A stretch of DNA of 34,037 nucleotides from Alphaproteobacteria bacterium (GCA_018830285.1 JAHJSB010000012.1:75433-109469); one strand, 5' to 3'. Shown: positions 8,442 to 19,173, numbered from the stretch's first letter. Notes: generated from the sequence alone by a model not told the origin. Program-made: numbers and translations.

Positions 8442-8515
8442 CCCCGGCGAACGCCGGGACCTCAGGCAATTGAAGATATCAGGCGAGCCGCATGAGACCA
8501 CGGCTTTCGCCGGGG
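8442..8515. repeat. Inverted GC-rich repeats between convergent genes
   Basis: CCCCGGCGA (8442-8450) is matched in inverse by TCGCCGGGG at 8507-8515, and CCCGGCG/CGCCGGG (8443-8458) is also a tight local palindrome. The element fills the 159-bp gap between the ends of the pentapeptide gene (+) and aspS (-). It may act as a two-way terminator. Its look (CCCCGGCGAA-type hairpins) resembles dispersed intergenic repeats of alphaproteobacteria; copy number cannot be judged here. Confidence 0.45.
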
Positions 8516-8577
8516 ATACAGCCTATGTGTGAAGGAGGATATCCAAAACGATATTCCCCAATAGGGCGACTATAGAC

Positions 8578-10401
8578 TCAGGTTTTCACCTGAGGCGCGA
8601 GCCGGATGTTCAGCTCTTTCAGCTGCCTGTCGTCGACCGGGCTCGGTGCGCCCATCAACAGGTCCCGCGCCTGCTGGTTCATCGGGAACAGGATCACGTC
8701 ACGCAGGTTCTCGACCTCGGCCAGCAACATCACGATCCGGTCGACGCCCGGTGCAATCCCGCCATGCGGCGGCGCGCCATAGCGGAACGCGTTCAGCATG
8801 CCGCCAAACTTCTCTTCCACCACTTCCGGGCCATAGCCAGCCAGTTCGAATGCTTTCAGCATCAGGTCAGGCCGGTGGTTCCGGATTGCGCCGGATGACA
8901 GTTCGATGCCGTTGCAGACGATGTCATACTGGTAGGCCTTGATGTCGAGTTGCTTCTCCACCGTGTCGGCTGCCAGCAGCTTCTCCATGCCGCCCTGCGG
9001 CATCGAGAACGGGTTATGGCTGAAATCGACCTTCTTGTTGTCTTCGTCCCATTCATACATCGGGAAGTCGATGATCCAGCAGAAGCGGAAGATGCCCGGC
9101 TCGATCAGGCCCAGCTCCTCGCCGATTCGTGTCCGGGCAGCCCCGGCCAGTTTCACGGCATTGGTCTTGTCGCCCGCCGAGAAGAACAGCGCGTCTCCGG
9201 CTTTCACGCCAGCCGTCCCGGCCAGTGCGGCAAGGGCTTCAGGCGCAAAGAACTTGGCAATCGGGCCCGTGCCCGCCAGCTTGCCGTCCTCTTCCACGAA
9301 GCGGATATAGCCAAGCCCGGGCGCCTGCATCTCTTTCTTGGCCCAGGCATCCATCTTGTCGAAGAAGCTGCGCGGCTGCTCGGCGGTGTTCGGTGCCGGA
9401 ATGGCGCGCACAATGCCGCCGCCATCCACGATCTTCTTGAACACGCCCAGCGTCACGTCTTCGCGCGTCACCACGTCGGACACGTCGCAGATGACGATCG
9501 GGTTGCGCAGGTCCGGCTTGTCGGAGCCGTATTTCAGCATCGCTTCGGCAAACGGGATATGCACGAACGGCTCGTCCGGCACGGTGCGGCCCTTGCCGTC
9601 CCAGTCCGCGAATTCCTCGAACACGCCGCGCAACACGGGTTCGATGGCGTTGAACACGTCTTCCTGCGTAACAAAGCTCATTTCGATATCGAGCTGGTAG
9701 AATTCGCCCGGGCTGCGGTCAGCGCGCGCATCCTCGTCGCGGAAGCAGGGCGCAATCTGGAAGTAGCGGTCAAAGCCCGACACCATCAACAGCTGCTTGA
9801 ACTGCTGTGGCGCCTGCGGCAGCGCATAGAACTCGCCCGGATGGATCCGGCTTGGCACCAGGAAGTCGCGCGCGCCTTCCGGGCTGGAGGCCGTCAGGAT
9901 CGGCGTCTGGTATTCGGTAAAGCCCTCACCCACCATGCGCTGGCGCAGGCTGGTGATCACGTTCGAACGCAGGATCATGTTCTTGTGCAGCGTCTCGCGG
10001 CGCAGGTCGAGATAGCGGTGCTTGAGGCGGATATCTTCCGGATAGTCTGGCTCGCCGAACACGGGCAGCGGCAACTCGGCAGCCTCGGACAGTACTTCCA
10101 CCGACCCAGCCACCATTTCGATCTCGCCGGTGCCAAGGTTCGCGTTCACCAGGCTCGCATCGCGCGCCACGATCTTGCCCTCGATGGACAAGACGCTCTC
10201 GGTGCGCAGGCGCTCGACCGTCTCGAATCCGGGCGCGCCGGGATTGAACACGACCTGCGTCAGGCCATAATGGTCGCGAAGGTCAATGAACATGACACCA
10301 CCATGGTCGCGGCGGCGGTGCAGCCAGCCGGACAATTTGACGGTTTCGCCCACGTGGGACGCGCGAAGTTCACCGCAAGTATGGGTGCGATAGGCATGCA
10401 T
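8578..10401 (-). CDS. aspS: Aspartyl-tRNA synthetase
   Basis: Class II aminoacyl-tRNA synthetase of 607 residues, the normal bacterial length with a GAD insertion domain. The N-terminal OB-fold anticodon-binding domain contains [19 protein letters not shown] (25-43). Motif 2 is seen in [20 protein letters not shown], and motif 3 in the C-terminal [15 protein letters not shown]. His33 in RRRDH is the residue usual in non-discriminating enzymes that also charge tRNA-Asn; this is an inference. The ATG has GGAG about 12 bases upstream. The gene diverges from rnd across a 97-bp gap. Confidence 0.97.
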   Translation of the reverse strand: MHAYRTHTCGELRASHVGETVKLSGWLHRRRDHGGVMFIDLRDHYGLTQVVFNPGAPGFETVERLRTESVLSIEGKIVARDASLVNANLGTGEIEMVAGSVEVLSEAAELPLPVFGEPDYPEDIRLKHRYLDLRRETLHKNMILRSNVITSLRQRMVGEGFTEYQTPILTASSPEGARDFLVPSRIHPGEFYALPQAPQQFKQLLMVSGFDRYFQIAPCFRDEDARADRSPGEFYQLDIEMSFVTQEDVFNAIEPVLRGVFEEFADWDGKGRTVPDEPFVHIPFAEAMLKYGSDKPDLRNPIVICDVSDVVTREDVTLGVFKKIVDGGGIVRAIPAPNTAEQPRSFFDKMDAWAKKEMQAPGLGYIRFVEEDGKLAGTGPIAKFFAPEALAALAGTAGVKAGDALFFSAGDKTNAVKLAGAARTRIGEELGLIEPGIFRFCWIIDFPMYEWDEDNKKVDFSHNPFSMPQGGMEKLLAADTVEKQLDIKAYQYDIVCNGIELSSGAIRNHRPDLMLKAFELAGYGPEVVEEKFGGMLNAFRYGAPPHGGIAPGVDRIVMLLAEVENLRDVILFPMNQQARDLLMGAPSPVDDRQLKELNIRLAPQVKT

Positions 10402-10445
10402 CGGATCGTTTCTCCGGAAAGGCAGTCATTAGAAATCAGGGCCGC

Positions 10446-10474
10446 AAGGGCATTTAAGCCCTTTCACTTGTCAA
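10446..10474. promoter_or_regulatory. Hairpin and TTGACA box between aspS and rnd
   Basis: AAGGGC (10446-10451) and GCCCTT (10458-10463) form a 6-bp stem around an AT loop. On the minus strand TTGACA (10469-10474) resembles a -35 box for aspS, but the AT-rich stretch that could serve as -10 lies too close for a standard spacing. The region must hold the promoters of both divergent genes; exact elements are uncertain. Confidence 0.25.
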
Positions 10475-10498
10475 GGGCCTGCGATACGCAACCGGATC

Positions 10499-11665
10499 AT
10501 GACTGACAACTCCTTGACTCCTATTACTGAGCAGTCGGCGCTCGAAGACCTGTGCGGCAAACTCGCCGAATCGGACTTCATCTGCGTCGATACTGAATTC
10601 CATCGGGAAACCACCTACTGGCCGGAGCTCTGCCTCGTGCAGGCTTCCGCCCCCGGCGTGGAGGGCCTGATCGACCCGCTGGCCGAGGATCTGGACATTG
10701 GTCCCTTCCTCGACCTGATCGCGGCCGACAACCGGGTGAAAGTGTTCCACGCTGCCCGGCAGGACATCGAAATCTTCAATCGCCTCATCGGCCATCCGCC
10801 CGGGCCGATCTTCGACACCCAGATCGCCGCCATGGCGCTCGGCTTCGGTGATTCGATCTCCTACGACAATCTCGTCCAGCGCGTCGTGCGCCGCCAGATC
10901 GACAAATCCAGCCAGTTCACTGACTGGATGCGCCGTCCGCTCAGCCAGAAACAGCTCGTCTACGCCCTTGGCGACGTCACGCACCTGCGCGACATCTACC
11001 TGATCATGCGCGAAGAACTCGAGAAGACCGGTCGCATGGGCTGGGTACGCGAGGAAATGGCGGACCTCGAAGATCCGGTCAAATACGACACGGACCCGAT
11101 GAAGGCCTGGCAGCGCCTGAAACTGCGCAAGCCCAAGAAGGATTATGCCGCCGTGGTTGTTGCCGTTGCCGCATGGCGCGAACGCCTCGCGCAGGACCTC
11201 GACAAGCCGCGCCGCCGTATCCTCAAGGATGACGCGATCCAGGAAATCGCCGCCCAGAAGCCGCGCAATGAAGGCGACTATGGCCAGTTGCGCGCCGTGC
11301 CCAGCGGCTTCGTCCGCTCGAAGCATGGCCAGAGCCTGATGGATGCCGTCACCGAGGCCATCGACAATCCGGACAAGTACGCTCCCGAGCTGGAACCGCG
11401 CGTGCAGAACGCCCAGATTCCAGCCGGCGCGCCGGAATTGCTGAAAGTCCTGCTCAAACATGTCAGCGACGAGCACAATGTCGTGCCGCGCCTCATCGCC
11501 AATGCCGCCGATATCGACCGCATCGCGCGCGGCGAGACCAGCGAAGACATCGCCGCCATGACCGGCTGGCGCTTCGACATGTTCGGCAAGAAGGCCCAGG
11601 CCCTGCTCAATGGCCACCTCGCCGTCTCGTTCGAAGGTGGCGAAATCCGGCTCTTCGACGTCTGA
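10499..11665 (+). CDS. rnd: Ribonuclease D
   Basis: A 3'-5' exoribonuclease of the DEDDy family, acting on tRNA precursors and other structured RNAs in the cytoplasm. The 388-residue protein shows all exonuclease motifs: Exo I CVDTEFHRE with Asp31 and Glu33, Exo II VFHAARQDIEIFN with Asp89, and Exo III with Tyr155 and Asp159 (YALGDVTHLRDI). The C-terminal half carries HRDC-type domains, with the canonical spacing after the ~200-residue exonuclease domain. It is divergent from aspS and convergent with ppx. Confidence 0.95.
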   Translation: MTDNSLTPITEQSALEDLCGKLAESDFICVDTEFHRETTYWPELCLVQASAPGVEGLIDPLAEDLDIGPFLDLIAADNRVKVFHAARQDIEIFNRLIGHPPGPIFDTQIAAMALGFGDSISYDNLVQRVVRRQIDKSSQFTDWMRRPLSQKQLVYALGDVTHLRDIYLIMREELEKTGRMGWVREEMADLEDPVKYDTDPMKAWQRLKLRKPKKDYAAVVVAVAAWRERLAQDLDKPRRRILKDDAIQEIAAQKPRNEGDYGQLRAVPSGFVRSKHGQSLMDAVTEAIDNPDKYAPELEPRVQNAQIPAGAPELLKVLLKHVSDEHNVVPRLIANAADIDRIARGETSEDIAAMTGWRFDMFGKKAQALLNGHLAVSFEGGEIRLFDV

Positions 11666-11727
11666 CACACGCCCATCCAGCTTGCAGGTCGATGCGTGGG
11701 GTGAAGGCGGATATCGCGTGAAGCGCT

Positions 11728-11752
11728 CATCCTGAGCGAAGTCGAAGGACGG
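11728..11752. repeat. Dispersed intergenic repeat in the rnd/ppx gap
   Basis: The 121-bp gap between the convergent rnd and ppx genes contains TCATCCTGAGCGAAGTCGAA followed by GGACG. This matches, from memory, a very common small intergenic repeat of alphaproteobacteria whose full form ends in GGATG so that CATCCT and AGGATG pair. Here the right end is changed to GGACG, so the outer pairing is imperfect. It could help terminate transcription from both sides. Confidence 0.55.
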
Positions 11753-11786
11753 GCGCGGGCGAGTCTGGTACGCGCCGTGTTCCGCC

Positions 11787-13268
11787 CTAGCGAGTCACGA
11801 CCGTCGGCTTGAGCCGCAACTGGTTTGCCGTCTGCGTCAGGCGCCGCAACACCGTGTCTGACACCATCGGCTCGTCCACTTTCAGCACGTGCAGCTCCAG
11901 GTTCTCGCCCTTGCGCGCCAGGCTCGCGCGTTTCAGGATCGGCCCCGACCGTCCCGAGAACACTGCACCCAGCCGCATCGCGCTGCCCAGTTGACGCGCC
12001 CGTTCAGCCTGCTCGTCGCTTGTCAGGCTCAGGTACTCGCCCGGTCGTTTGAAATCCTTCTCGTACCGGCACCCGACAGCAAAGGCGATCATGCCCCGCT
12101 CTGCATGCGTCACGCCCGCATAGGGCGCCCGCAAGGCCTGCTCGTAGGCCAGCAGCGCCCGGTGGTCCGGATGGAAGCGCCCGGCGCTGTCAGCCATCAT
12201 GCAGGCAGCCTTCTCGATCCGCGCGTCAGCAGCCGGAGACCCGAACAGGTCCGGCTCCGGCGCGAATGCAGGGCTGACAAATTCGTGCAGCGCCTGCCCG
12301 AAGGCAATCTGGTTCTGGTCCAGCCGCCCGAACGCGATCACGCCGTCAAGCAGCGGGTCTGTCACCGCCGCGCCGGTCAGGTCGCGCAACACGCCTTCGC
12401 GCAGTCCGCCCGATGAAATCGTCACGCCTTCCAGCGGGCTGATGGCCAGGACTTCTTCCAGGATGATCGCGGCGATCGGCAGGTGTTTCGCTCGCCGACG
12501 GTCGACTTTTTCCACCCTGCTGCGCGCGGTCGCATTGCTGACGCTGTCCACGCAAAGCTTCGCGGCCCGTGCCACCTGTCCCTCGTTCATCTGGTATCCC
12601 TGCAACACGTGCAGCGGATAGTTCTCGATCTCCATGTTCAGGCGCGCAAACGATCGCCACGCGCCGCCCACGGCATAGAACCGCCCCTCTGCCCCGGGCA
12701 GCACTTTCGAGGACTTGAGTTCCGCGCGCACTTTCCTGCGCAACTCGCGCAGGTCGCTGGCTTCCTCGGCCAGCGACAGCGGGCCCAGCAACAGGCTTTC
12801 GCCTCGCGCCTTGCCAGAGCCGATCCTCTGGAATTCGATGCTCGATCCGCCAAGGTCGCCCATCACGCCCTTCGGTCGATGGAAGCTCGCCTCCACCCCC
12901 AGCGCCGACAGCCGCGCCTCGTCAGCGCCCGCCAACACCATGACCGGTCGCCCCAGCACCCGTCCGGCCTTTCTCACGAAGTCTGCCCCGTCGCTCGCCT
13001 CGCGGACGGCGGCGGTGGCGACAGCCGTGTAATTGCGCAAATGCAGGGCCTTCAGGATCGCGCGATACCGGCTCAGCGCGCTCAGCGCCGACTCCCGTCC
13101 CGTCGGTGACAGGGTTCCGCGCTGGATCAGCCCCTCGCCCAGTCCAGCCATGACCTTCTCGTTGAATGTCTGGAGGATCGACGCGCCCAGCACGTCATAG
13201 ATCACCAGACGCACCGAGTTTGAGCCGATATCGATAATTCCTGCGCGCTCGGTTTTCGGAAACATCAT
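11787..13268 (-). CDS. ppx: Exopolyphosphatase (Ppx/GppA family)
   Basis: Hydrolyses terminal phosphate from inorganic polyphosphate; GppA-type activity on pppGpp is possible in the family. The 493-residue protein has the sugar-kinase/HSP70-like ATPase fold signature [16 protein letters not shown] near the N-terminus and the phosphate-binding loop [11 protein letters not shown] (134-144), followed by a long C-terminal helical domain as in full-length Ppx. The start overlaps the ppk stop (ATGA), so synthesis and breakdown of polyphosphate are translated from one message. Two adjacent ATGs (13268 and 13265) exist; the first overlaps the ppk stop. Confidence 0.94.
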   Translation of the reverse strand: MMFPKTERAGIIDIGSNSVRLVIYDVLGASILQTFNEKVMAGLGEGLIQRGTLSPTGRESALSALSRYRAILKALHLRNYTAVATAAVREASDGADFVRKAGRVLGRPVMVLAGADEARLSALGVEASFHRPKGVMGDLGGSSIEFQRIGSGKARGESLLLGPLSLAEEASDLRELRRKVRAELKSSKVLPGAEGRFYAVGGAWRSFARLNMEIENYPLHVLQGYQMNEGQVARAAKLCVDSVSNATARSRVEKVDRRRAKHLPIAAIILEEVLAISPLEGVTISSGGLREGVLRDLTGAAVTDPLLDGVIAFGRLDQNQIAFGQALHEFVSPAFAPEPDLFGSPAADARIEKAACMMADSAGRFHPDHRALLAYEQALRAPYAGVTHAERGMIAFAVGCRYEKDFKRPGEYLSLTSDEQAERARQLGSAMRLGAVFSGRSGPILKRASLARKGENLELHVLKVDEPMVSDTVLRRLTQTANQLRLKPTVVTR

Positions 13269-15439
13269 GCCGGTTTGCTTCCCCGGTGCGACAGTCTTGG
13301 CGGCAGGCTGACCTCCAGCGCGCTGCCCCGTCCCGACAGGCTTGGATTGTCCATGAAATACCGGTGCGCCGCGAACGCCGTGTCCGGGTTCTCCGGCATG
13401 AAGCGGTGATAGGTGCCGTCCTCATGCATGATCCAGCTCTGCAGCTCGTCATTCAGGTTGGCGACCATGATCTGGTTCAACACCTGCCGGTGCACGGTCG
13501 GGTTTTCGATCGGCACCAGCGCCTCGACCCGGCGCGTCAGGTTGCGCGGCATCCAGTCTGCCGACGAGATGAACACTTTGGCGTTCGGTGACGGCAGCGC
13601 CTCGCCACTGGCAAAGCAGACGATCCGCGAATGTTCCAGGAACCGCCCGACAATGCTCTTGACCGTTATCGTCTCCGACAGGCCCGGCACGCCCGGCCTG
13701 AGGCAGCAGATGCCTCGGACCACCAGCGTAATCGGCACGCCAGCCTGGCTGGCGCGATACAGCGCATCGATCACTTCGCCGTCGACCAGGGAATTCATCT
13801 TGGCCCAGATGCCGCACGGCTTGCCCTTTTTCGCGGCCGAGACCTCGTCCCCGATCATCCTGATCAGGTCCTGCTTCAGGGACAGGGGCGACATGGATAT
13901 CTTCTCGAGAACCGGACCGACACGCGGTGGTTCGCGATAGGCCGTCACGAAATTGAACAGGCGGTTGGCATCCCGCCCCAGCGCTGCATCGGCGGTGAAC
14001 AGGGACAGGTCGGTATAGATGCGCGCATTGATGGGATGATAGTTCCCAGTTCCGAAGTGCGTATACGAACGAAGCTCCGTGCCTTCGCGTCGCACCACCA
14101 TAGACACCTTGGCGTGCGTCTTGTATTCGATGAACCCGTAAACGACCTGCACGCCGGCCCGTTCCAGGTCGCGCGCCAGCCGCAGGTTCGCTTCCTCGTC
14201 GAACCGCGCCTTGATCTCGACCAGCGCTGTCACGTTCTTGCCGGATTCCGCCGCCTCGATCAGCGCCGCCACGACCGGCGAGTTCGACGTCGTCCGGTAC
14301 AGCGTCTGCTTGATCGCCACGACCGCCGGATCGGCCGCCGCCTGCCGGATGAACTGCACCACCACATCGAAACTCTCAAACGGATGGTGGACCAGGATGT
14401 CCTTGGCCCGGATCGCGGCAAAGCAATCGCCGCCCATCTCACGGATGCGTTCGGGATAGCGCGGCTCATAGGGCGGGAATTGCAGGTCCAGCCGGTCGTC
14501 GACGATCAGTTCCGACAGCTGCGCCATGCCGAGGATGCCGTCATACAGCACCGTGTCGGCCTGCTCGGCGCCGATCTCGTGCGTGATGAACTCGCGCAAG
14601 ACCTGCGGCGCGCTCGACTGCATCCTGAGGCGCACGATACGCCCCCGGCGGCGCTGCTTCAGCATCACCTCGAACTCGCGAATCAGGTCTTCGGCCTCTT
14701 CCTCGATCTCGATATCGCTGTCGCGCACGACGCGGAACAGGCAGCGGGCCTTTTCCTTGAATCCGGGGAACAGGTCGCCGAGGAACATGCCGATCACGTC
14801 TTCCAGCGCAACGAACCGCATATGGCCCTTTGTCGATTTAGGCAGCCGGATGAAGCGGCGCACAAAGGCCGGCAGAGGCACGATCCCGACATGGCCTTCC
14901 CCGCCAGACTCCGACACAAGATCGACCGCGATCGAAAAGCCGAGATTGGGAATGAACGGGAACGGGTGCGCCGGGTCCACGGCCAGCGGTGTCAGCACCG
15001 GAAAGATATTGTTGCGAAAATAGGTCTCGAGCTCGGCACGCTCTTTCTTGGTCAGCGCATCGGCCGACAGGACGTGAATATTCTCCGCCGCCATTTCGCC
15101 TTTCAGCGTGCGCCACTGTTCCTGCTGGTCGGCGATCAGGCGCAGCGACGCCTTTTCGATCTGCTCGACCTGTTCGGATGGCTTCAGTCCGTCCTGGCTC
15201 GCCTTCACGATACCCGCCCGCACCTGTTCGCGCAGGCCCGCATAGCGCACCATCTCGAACTCATCGAGATTGCTCGCCGAGATCGACAGGAAGCGCAGGC
15301 GCTCCAGCAACGGGTGCGCCTGGTTGGCGGCTTCCTCGAGCACACGCTGGTTGAACTCCAGCCAGGACAGCTCCCGGTTCAGGAACCGGTCTGGCGACGT
15401 CATCAGCGCCTTGTTGGTCCGTAGTGTTCCGTCTGCCAT
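13265..15439 (-). CDS. ppk: Polyphosphate kinase 1
   Basis: Builds inorganic polyphosphate from ATP. The 724-residue protein has the four-domain PPK1 layout: an N-terminal helical domain with [16 protein letters not shown], a head domain, and two PLD-like catalytic domains. The autophosphorylated histidine is His442 in [10 protein letters not shown], followed by [17 protein letters not shown] (376-383) and [19 protein letters not shown] are further conserved PPK1 blocks. Start at 15439 is the first ATG; Met13 (15403) has an AAGG at good spacing and also precedes the conserved region, so it is a real alternative. It follows hdaA by 25 bases and overlaps ppx. Confidence 0.96.
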   Translation of the reverse strand: MADGTLRTNKALMTSPDRFLNRELSWLEFNQRVLEEAANQAHPLLERLRFLSISASNLDEFEMVRYAGLREQVRAGIVKASQDGLKPSEQVEQIEKASLRLIADQQEQWRTLKGEMAAENIHVLSADALTKKERAELETYFRNNIFPVLTPLAVDPAHPFPFIPNLGFSIAVDLVSESGGEGHVGIVPLPAFVRRFIRLPKSTKGHMRFVALEDVIGMFLGDLFPGFKEKARCLFRVVRDSDIEIEEEAEDLIREFEVMLKQRRRGRIVRLRMQSSAPQVLREFITHEIGAEQADTVLYDGILGMAQLSELIVDDRLDLQFPPYEPRYPERIREMGGDCFAAIRAKDILVHHPFESFDVVVQFIRQAAADPAVVAIKQTLYRTTSNSPVVAALIEAAESGKNVTALVEIKARFDEEANLRLARDLERAGVQVVYGFIEYKTHAKVSMVVRREGTELRSYTHFGTGNYHPINARIYTDLSLFTADAALGRDANRLFNFVTAYREPPRVGPVLEKISMSPLSLKQDLIRMIGDEVSAAKKGKPCGIWAKMNSLVDGEVIDALYRASQAGVPITLVVRGICCLRPGVPGLSETITVKSIVGRFLEHSRIVCFASGEALPSPNAKVFISSADWMPRNLTRRVEALVPIENPTVHRQVLNQIMVANLNDELQSWIMHEDGTYHRFMPENPDTAFAAHRYFMDNPSLSGRGSALEVSLPPRLSHRGSKPA

Positions 15440-15464
15440 GTCTGCCCGTCAGCCCTTCTGTTCG

Positions 15465-16160
15465 TCAATCCAGCTTCGGCCCGCCCGGCCCGTCCGCTTC
15501 CATTGCGTCGAGTACGTCCTTGACCAGCGGCACGCTTGGCGCCCGGCCAAGGTCGGTCACCTCGTCACTCAGCCTTTCGGCAAAACACTCAATGGCCTCA
15601 TAGGAGAGATCAAGCCGCGGAACCAGATATTTGAGGACATCCGGCTCCAGTTTGAGGAAATGCCGCACCGCCGCCGCTTTCAGCCGCCCCAGCATCATCG
15701 CCTCGTCCGGCGCATAGATTTCCGCCACGGGCATCGAATTCAGGCGCGACTTCAGGTCGGGCGACGGCGCCTGCCAGTTTGGCGGCGCCCGATTGGCCGT
15801 CAGCAACATCCGCCCCGACCCGGCCGAAACGAGATTGATCAGCGACAACATCCGGTCGCCCGCCGGCACACGGTCGGCGCCGTCGATCGCCGTATAGGTT
15901 GCCGCCCGGGCCTCCACGTCGCGTGCCTTCAGGCCAGCGAACGGCTTGGCCTCAAACACGTCCCCGCCGAACTGCCGCGCCCAGGCATGGGCAATCGTCG
16001 TCAGGCCCGCTTTCGGCGGCCCGACAAGGCACAGGACCGGCGTCGGCCAGTTCTCCGGCCGCTGCACGATACGCAGGGCCGTTTCATTCCCGGGAGACAT
16101 CACAAGATCGGAAAACCCGAGCCCCGGGGCCGGAAATCCAAAACTCAGCTGATCGGGCAT
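15465..16160 (-). CDS. hdaA: DnaA-related replication regulator HdaA, altered P-loop
   Basis: A 231-residue DnaA-like AAA+ protein of the Hda/HdaA group, which with the DNA polymerase sliding clamp promotes hydrolysis of DnaA-bound ATP to prevent over-initiation. The N-terminal QLSFGF (4-9) fits the clamp-binding motif. Sensor I-like LLTANRAP (119-126) and the arginine-finger segment DLKSRL (135-140) are present. The Walker A is GPPKAGLTT (47-55): the invariant lysine position is Leu53, and the Walker B is reduced (TAIDGADR). Nucleotide binding may therefore be lost or altered. It sits in a minus-strand run DUF2066-hdaA-ppk-ppx, an order I remember as common in alphaproteobacteria. Confidence 0.87.
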   Translation of the reverse strand: MPDQLSFGFPAPGLGFSDLVMSPGNETALRIVQRPENWPTPVLCLVGPPKAGLTTIAHAWARQFGGDVFEAKPFAGLKARDVEARAATYTAIDGADRVPAGDRMLSLINLVSAGSGRMLLTANRAPPNWQAPSPDLKSRLNSMPVAEIYAPDEAMMLGRLKAAAVRHFLKLEPDVLKYLVPRLDLSYEAIECFAERLSDEVTDLGRAPSVPLVKDVLDAMEADGPGGPKLD

Positions 16161-16186
16161 ACCGGGCCTGCCGACTCTGTTCAGCT

Positions 16187-17212
16187 CTATTGCCTCGCCG
16201 CAGCAGACACAGCCGAACGCAGCACCAGGCCCTTGGCATCAGGCGCCTCTGCCAGTGACACGCCGCGCTGCAGCAGGTCGTTCTGCAGCCTTGGCTCGTC
16301 GCCCGCATAGGCAAACGTCACCAGCGCGCCATCACGGGCGATCGCGGTAATCTTGAAATCGGACACCAGCGGCGACCGCGCCAGCGCGCTGCGCAGCGTG
16401 TTCCACTCGGCCAGCGACGTATAGCGGACGCTGGCACTGGTCGTCGTGCGGGTGCCGCCCCGGATGATCGAGCGCCGCTTCCAGTCCTCGTCGAGGAATT
16501 CGGCCGCCGCATCGGCTGCGCCTTTCAGCGTCGTCGCATAATTCGTGGTGCCGAGCAGTTCCGTCCCGGCCGCCGTCACCGTCGACAGCGTCGTGCGATA
16601 CGCACCGTTGCGGCCTTCAAGTTCCGCCAGCACGCCGCGCCGCGCGCCGACCGTCGCCGCTTCGGTGGAGAAGGCCGACCAGTCAGAGAAGGCCGTATAG
16701 CCCGGATTGGAGGCCGTCACATAAGGCGCCAGCGCGTTGGGATTGCCTGCGCCCAGCGCCTGGCGCCAGTCTTCCTGCGCCTGGTAATTCGATGCCAAGG
16801 GTACGATCAGGCTCGTCGGGCCCTGCGTGTCGACATAGGGCACGCCGATACTGTCGAGGTGCGCCCGAACCATCAGCGGGTTCAGCACGACGGACAGGAC
16901 GCCGCGATAGCGCCCGGCACCGGCGGTCTCTTCCTGCACGTCCACTGCCGCCGAGAGGCGCTCTGCGAGGGCATAATCCACTGGCAGGCCGCCCGCCGAG
17001 GCGCGATCATCCGACAGCGTGATCTTGGTCAGCAGCGCGCGCGCCGCCTTCTGCCGGGCCACCGACATGGCCTTTTCACGGGCTTCGATGACGCTCGCCG
17101 CCTGCTCATCGACTTCGATATTGCGAACGGTGTAGACATCGCGCGTATCCGCACCCGCTGGCAGCGAAGCGGCGCAGGCGAGGAATACCGAGGCGAGAAG
17201 CAAACGAATCAT
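16187..17212 (-). CDS. Exported DUF2066 family protein
   Basis: A 341-residue protein of the DUF2066 family, function unknown, often encoded just upstream of hdaA. Start at 17212 ([20 protein letters not shown]) opens a signal peptide of about 21 residues and has GGGAGG 10 bases upstream; an earlier in-frame start at 17248 lacks both. The mature part begins with [12 protein letters not shown] and a helical segment rich in Ala and Lys ([19 protein letters not shown]), the region I associate with this family. There is no catalytic motif. It is likely periplasmic and cotranscribed with hdaA, 26 bases downstream. Confidence 0.82.
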   Translation of the reverse strand: MIRLLLASVFLACAASLPAGADTRDVYTVRNIEVDEQAASVIEAREKAMSVARQKAARALLTKITLSDDRASAGGLPVDYALAERLSAAVDVQEETAGAGRYRGVLSVVLNPLMVRAHLDSIGVPYVDTQGPTSLIVPLASNYQAQEDWRQALGAGNPNALAPYVTASNPGYTAFSDWSAFSTEAATVGARRGVLAELEGRNGAYRTTLSTVTAAGTELLGTTNYATTLKGAADAAAEFLDEDWKRRSIIRGGTRTTTSASVRYTSLAEWNTLRSALARSPLVSDFKITAIARDGALVTFAYAGDEPRLQNDLLQRGVSLAEAPDAKGLVLRSAVSAAARQ

Positions 17213-17319
17213 GGTCAACGACCTCCCTGTCAGCCTTCCTTGTAGCAAGCCAATGCGGAGGCTGGAACCGCAAGCAACACTGGATCAGGCGATTTCCCCA
17301 TGCTAACGCGCGAAGCATC

Positions 17320-18345
17320 ATGACCGAAACGCCCAAAACTCCCCTGTCTTACCGTGATGCTGGTGTCGATATTGAGGCAGGCGAACGCCTCGTCGGCGCC
17401 ATAGGCCCAATGGCCAAAGCCACCGCCCGCGCCGGCGTGATGGGTGGCCTCGGCGGCTTCGGCGCCTTGTTTGATTTGAAGAAAGCGGGATATGACGACC
17501 CGATCCTGGTTTCCGGCACGGATGGGGTCGGCACCAAGCTGATGCTCGCCTTCGAGGTCGGACAACACAATACGGTCGGCATCGACCTCGTGGCCATGTG
17601 CGCCAATGATGTGTTGGCGCAGGGCGCCGAGCCCCTCTTCTTCCTCGATTATTTTGCCACCGGCAAACTCGAAGGCGGCATCGCTGAAGCGGTCGTGTCC
17701 GGCATTGCCGAAGGCTGCCGCCGGTCCGGCTGCGCCCTCGTCGGCGGCGAGACCGCCGAAATGCCCGGCATGTACCCGCCCGGCCACTATGACCTGGCTG
17801 GTTTTGTCGTCGGCGCCGTCGACCGCGACAAGGTCCTGCCGCGCATGGACGATATGGTCCCGGGCGACGTCCTGATCGGCATTGCCTCGTCGGGCCCGCA
17901 TTCCAACGGCTATTCCCTGATCCGCCGCATCGTCGAGCGCGAAGGCCTGAACCATGCCTCGCCCTCGCCCTTCAGCAACCAGACGCTCGGCGAGGCCCTG
18001 CTCACGCCGACCCGGCTCTACTCGCATATCGCCCTGCCGCTGATCCGTTCGGGCCTTGTCAAAGGCCTCGCTCATATTACCGGCGGCGGCCTCACCGAGA
18101 ACACGCCGCGCATGGTGCCAGGCCACCTGACGCCCGTCATCGACCGCAAGGCCTGGACCCCGCTCCCGGTCTTCCAATGGCTGCAACAGGCCGGCAATGT
18201 CACCGAAGACGAGATGCACCGCACCTTCAACATGGGCATCGGCCTCATCTTTGCGGTCGCCGCTGAAGACGCGGACGCCGCCATGGCCCAGCTCAATGAA
18301 GCTGGCGAAAACCCCGTCATCCTCGGCCACCTCGCCGCGAAATGA
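17320..18345 (+). CDS. purM: Phosphoribosylformylglycinamidine cyclo-ligase (AIR synthetase)
   Basis: Fifth step of de novo purine synthesis: ATP-dependent closure of FGAM to AIR. The 341-residue protein has the PurM ATP-binding fold with [13 protein letters not shown] (65-77), [45 protein letters not shown] and [14 protein letters not shown]. Length is standard. It is divergent from the DUF2066 gene and its stop overlaps the purN start (ATGA), giving the classic purMN pair. Confidence 0.97.
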   Translation: MTETPKTPLSYRDAGVDIEAGERLVGAIGPMAKATARAGVMGGLGGFGALFDLKKAGYDDPILVSGTDGVGTKLMLAFEVGQHNTVGIDLVAMCANDVLAQGAEPLFFLDYFATGKLEGGIAEAVVSGIAEGCRRSGCALVGGETAEMPGMYPPGHYDLAGFVVGAVDRDKVLPRMDDMVPGDVLIGIASSGPHSNGYSLIRRIVEREGLNHASPSPFSNQTLGEALLTPTRLYSHIALPLIRSGLVKGLAHITGGGLTENTPRMVPGHLTPVIDRKAWTPLPVFQWLQQAGNVTEDEMHRTFNMGIGLIFAVAAEDADAAMAQLNEAGENPVILGHLAAK

Positions 18346-18932
18346 AGCGCCTCAAGCTCGCGATCCTGATTTCCGGCCGCGGCTCGAACATGGAGGCGCT
18401 GCTGAAGGCCGCCGCCGCGCCCGACTATCCGGCCGATCCTGTGCTCGTCCTCTCCAACCGCCCCGACGCCATCGGCCTTGAGACCGCGCTGGAGGCTGGC
18501 GTTCCCGCCCTTGCCATTGACCACAAGCCTTTCGGCAAGGACCGCGAATCCTTCGAGCGCGCCGTGGACGCCGCCCTCACCGAGGCCGGCGCCGAGATCA
18601 TTGCGCTGGCCGGCTTCATGCGCGTCCTGACGCCCTGGTTCGTGGGCAAGTGGCAAGGCCGGATGATCAATATCCACCCCTCGCTCCTGCCGAAATACAA
18701 GGGCCTCGACACCCACCAGCGCGCCCTCGACGCAGGCGACGCCGAAGCCGGCGCGACCGTCCACTGGGTCAGCCCCGGCGTCGATGATGGCGAAATCATC
18801 CAGCAGGCCAGCCTCCCCATCCTTCCCGGCGACACCGCCGAAACCCTTGCCGCCCGCCTCCTGCCCGTGGAGCACGCGCTCTACCCAGCCGCGCTGGCAA
18901 AGGCATGCGCGGTCGTGGCCTCCGTGGGCTGA
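18342..18932 (+). CDS. purN: Phosphoribosylglycinamide formyltransferase
   Basis: Transfers a formyl group from 10-formyl-THF to GAR, the third step of purine synthesis. The 196-residue protein has the N-terminal phosphate loop [11 protein letters not shown] (11-21), the catalytic block [20 protein letters not shown] with Asn110 and His112, and Asp148 in [13 protein letters not shown], corresponding to the Asn-His-Asp triad of the E. coli enzyme. Translation is coupled to purM. Confidence 0.97.
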   Translation: MKRLKLAILISGRGSNMEALLKAAAAPDYPADPVLVLSNRPDAIGLETALEAGVPALAIDHKPFGKDRESFERAVDAALTEAGAEIIALAGFMRVLTPWFVGKWQGRMINIHPSLLPKYKGLDTHQRALDAGDAEAGATVHWVSPGVDDGEIIQQASLPILPGDTAETLAARLLPVEHALYPAALAKACAVVASVG

Positions 18933-18986
18933 GCCACCCGAAACATCCGGAATTGTATCTTTGTTGATGGCGGCAGATGCGGTATG

Positions 18987-19011
18987 ATCTCCAGATTGAG
19001 CCGGAGATTTT
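18987..19011 (+). terminator. Possible terminator after purMN
   Basis: ATCTCC (18987-18992) and GGAGAT (19003-19008) form a 6-bp stem with a 10-base loop, followed by TTT then ATG. The stem is short and the T-tract weak. It lies 55 bases after the purN stop in an otherwise gene-free 241-bp stretch that must also contain the promoter of the GNAT gene. Confidence 0.4.
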
Positions 19012-19173
19012 ATGTCCCGATAATATTGGCGCGCATGGTGCGGCCAAAACAAGTTGCAGAAGATCAGTCTCGCCGTGCCTCGCCACGCCGAGCCCTTTGA
19101 CTTGAACCACAAAATCCCAAAAACACGCGGCTGACATTCGCCGGGCTGCAAACCATGAAAGAGGTCTCTGACA

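Noticed and set aside
8950..10506. 518-codon open frame antisense to aspS
   Set aside because: Mirror frame of a GC-rich, clearly coding gene; its protein is Arg/His/Leu rich without any family motif.
13631..15424. 597-codon open frame antisense to ppk
   Set aside because: Overlaps the conserved PPK1 catalytic region; composition (His, Arg, Gln rich) is that of a shadow frame.
17230..18330. 366-codon frame antisense to purM
   Set aside because: Shadow of PurM, with no family motif.
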